From an uncultured Neisseria sp. (lineage in GTDB: Bacteria > Pseudomonadota > Gammaproteobacteria > Burkholderiales > Neisseriaceae), in the NCBI GenBank assembly GCA_937919795.1, contig CALFOA010000437.1, positions 1-5,040 on the forward strand: a DNA stretch of 5,040 nucleotides, in the 5' to 3' direction. Shown here piece by piece: positions 4,703-5,040 of this stretch. Positions within the stretch are counted from its first letter, which is position 1, and every line of letters begins with the position of its first letter. A program made the position numbers and the translations under genes. A model generated the notes under the pieces. The model had not been told where the DNA came from. It did not search any database and saw only the letters and a list, made by a program, of their open reading frames with translations.

Positions 4703-5040
4703 TTAAAACCCAAACAGCGCTTTATCGCCCTTGCCTTCGCGTATTAAATCCACGCCTTCGGTCATGTCGATCACGGTGGTGGGTTCGGTGCCGCACCAGC
4801 CGCCATCTATTACCAAATCTACGCTGTGTTCGAGGCGGTCGCGGATTTCATAGGGATCGGTTAGAGGTTCGTCGTCTTCCGGCAGCATCAGGGTGCAGCT
4901 GAGCATGGGTTCACCCAATTCTTTCAACAAGGCCAAGGCAATGGCATTATCGGGCACACGCAGGCCTATGGTTTTGCGTTTGGGGTGTAAGGTACGGTTG
5001 GGCACTTCTTTGGTGGCCTGCATGATGAAGGTATAGCTGC
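4703..5040 (-). CDS. YciO-type Sua5/YciO/YrdC family protein, C-terminal 112 residues
   Basis: The frame enters from the right edge and ends at TAA 4705-4703. The visible part is about half of a roughly 206-residue family, and the N-terminus lies outside the window. The Met at 5023 is internal: the in-frame residues before it (SYTFI) correspond to YTFIL in E. coli YciO. Family features are KEVPNR near the start, HPKRKTIGLRVP, LGEPMLSCTLMLP, TDPYEIRDRLEHSVDLVIDGG, then EPTTVIDM and the end of the domain, REGKGDKALFGF. This is YciO rather than TsaC or Sua5. The latter make threonylcarbamoyl-AMP for tRNA t6A37, while YciO's exact role is less settled, although the fold binds nucleotide and RNA. 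In many proteobacteria a gene of this type lies beside an M50 site-2 protease gene. Here the two are separated by the SecD-head gene. Confidence 0.93.
   Translation of the reverse strand, partial: SYTFIMQATKEVPNRTLHPKRKTIGLRVPDNAIALALLKELGEPMLSCTLMLPEDDEPLTDPYEIRDRLEHSVDLVIDGGWCGTEPTTVIDMTEGVDLIREGKGDKALFGF

Overview
The window looks like chromosome of a Neisseria-type betaproteobacterium. Two signs point there. The first is four copies of a DNA uptake sequence, arranged as two inverted pairs. The pair at 4635-4682 reads TGCCTGTCTGAA exactly, which I recognise as the TG-wadDUS dialect described for Neisseria wadsworthii. The pair at 1074-1100 differs only in its first base (GGCCTGTCTGAA). The second sign is a 159-bp element at 2714-2872 whose core matches the neisserial Correia repeat (CREE/NEMIS). 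N. wadsworthii or a close relative is the best guess, not a proven assignment.

Layout, left to right. Bases 1-1027 (minus) hold the N-terminal 342 residues of MnmG, the tRNA wobble-uridine modification enzyme; its C-terminus lies beyond the window. An uptake-sequence hairpin and a 230-base G-poor stretch separate it from a divergent plus-strand operon of two small lipoproteins (1400-1648 and 1687-2013). That operon has a good sigma70-type promoter at 1330-1358 and a clear intrinsic terminator at 2042-2095. A gap of about 330 bases with no convincing gene follows. Next is a small membrane-anchored zinc-ribbon protein (2427-2708, plus), with the Correia-like element 5 bases after its stop. A hairpin terminator at 2900-2940 serves the next gene on the minus strand.

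From 2955 to the right edge all genes are on the minus strand and read leftwards. They are a YciO-type Sua5/YrdC protein (4703-5040, truncated at its N-terminus by the window edge), an exported protein built from what look like two SecD periplasmic P1-head domains (3676-4590), and a polytopic M50 site-2 protease (2955-3605). The YciO and site-2 protease genes are often neighbours in proteobacteria. The SecD-head gene sits between them, has clearly lower GC, and has an uptake-sequence hairpin on its upstream side, so it may be a later insertion.

MnmG and YciO belong to tRNA modification or the Sua5/YrdC family. The remaining genes are envelope-related (two lipoproteins, an exported SecD-head protein, an intramembrane protease, a membrane-anchored zinc ribbon), and their precise roles cannot be read from sequence. 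The most interesting items are the twin SecD-head protein, the divergent Correia-like element with a compensated core hairpin, and the lipoprotein pair.
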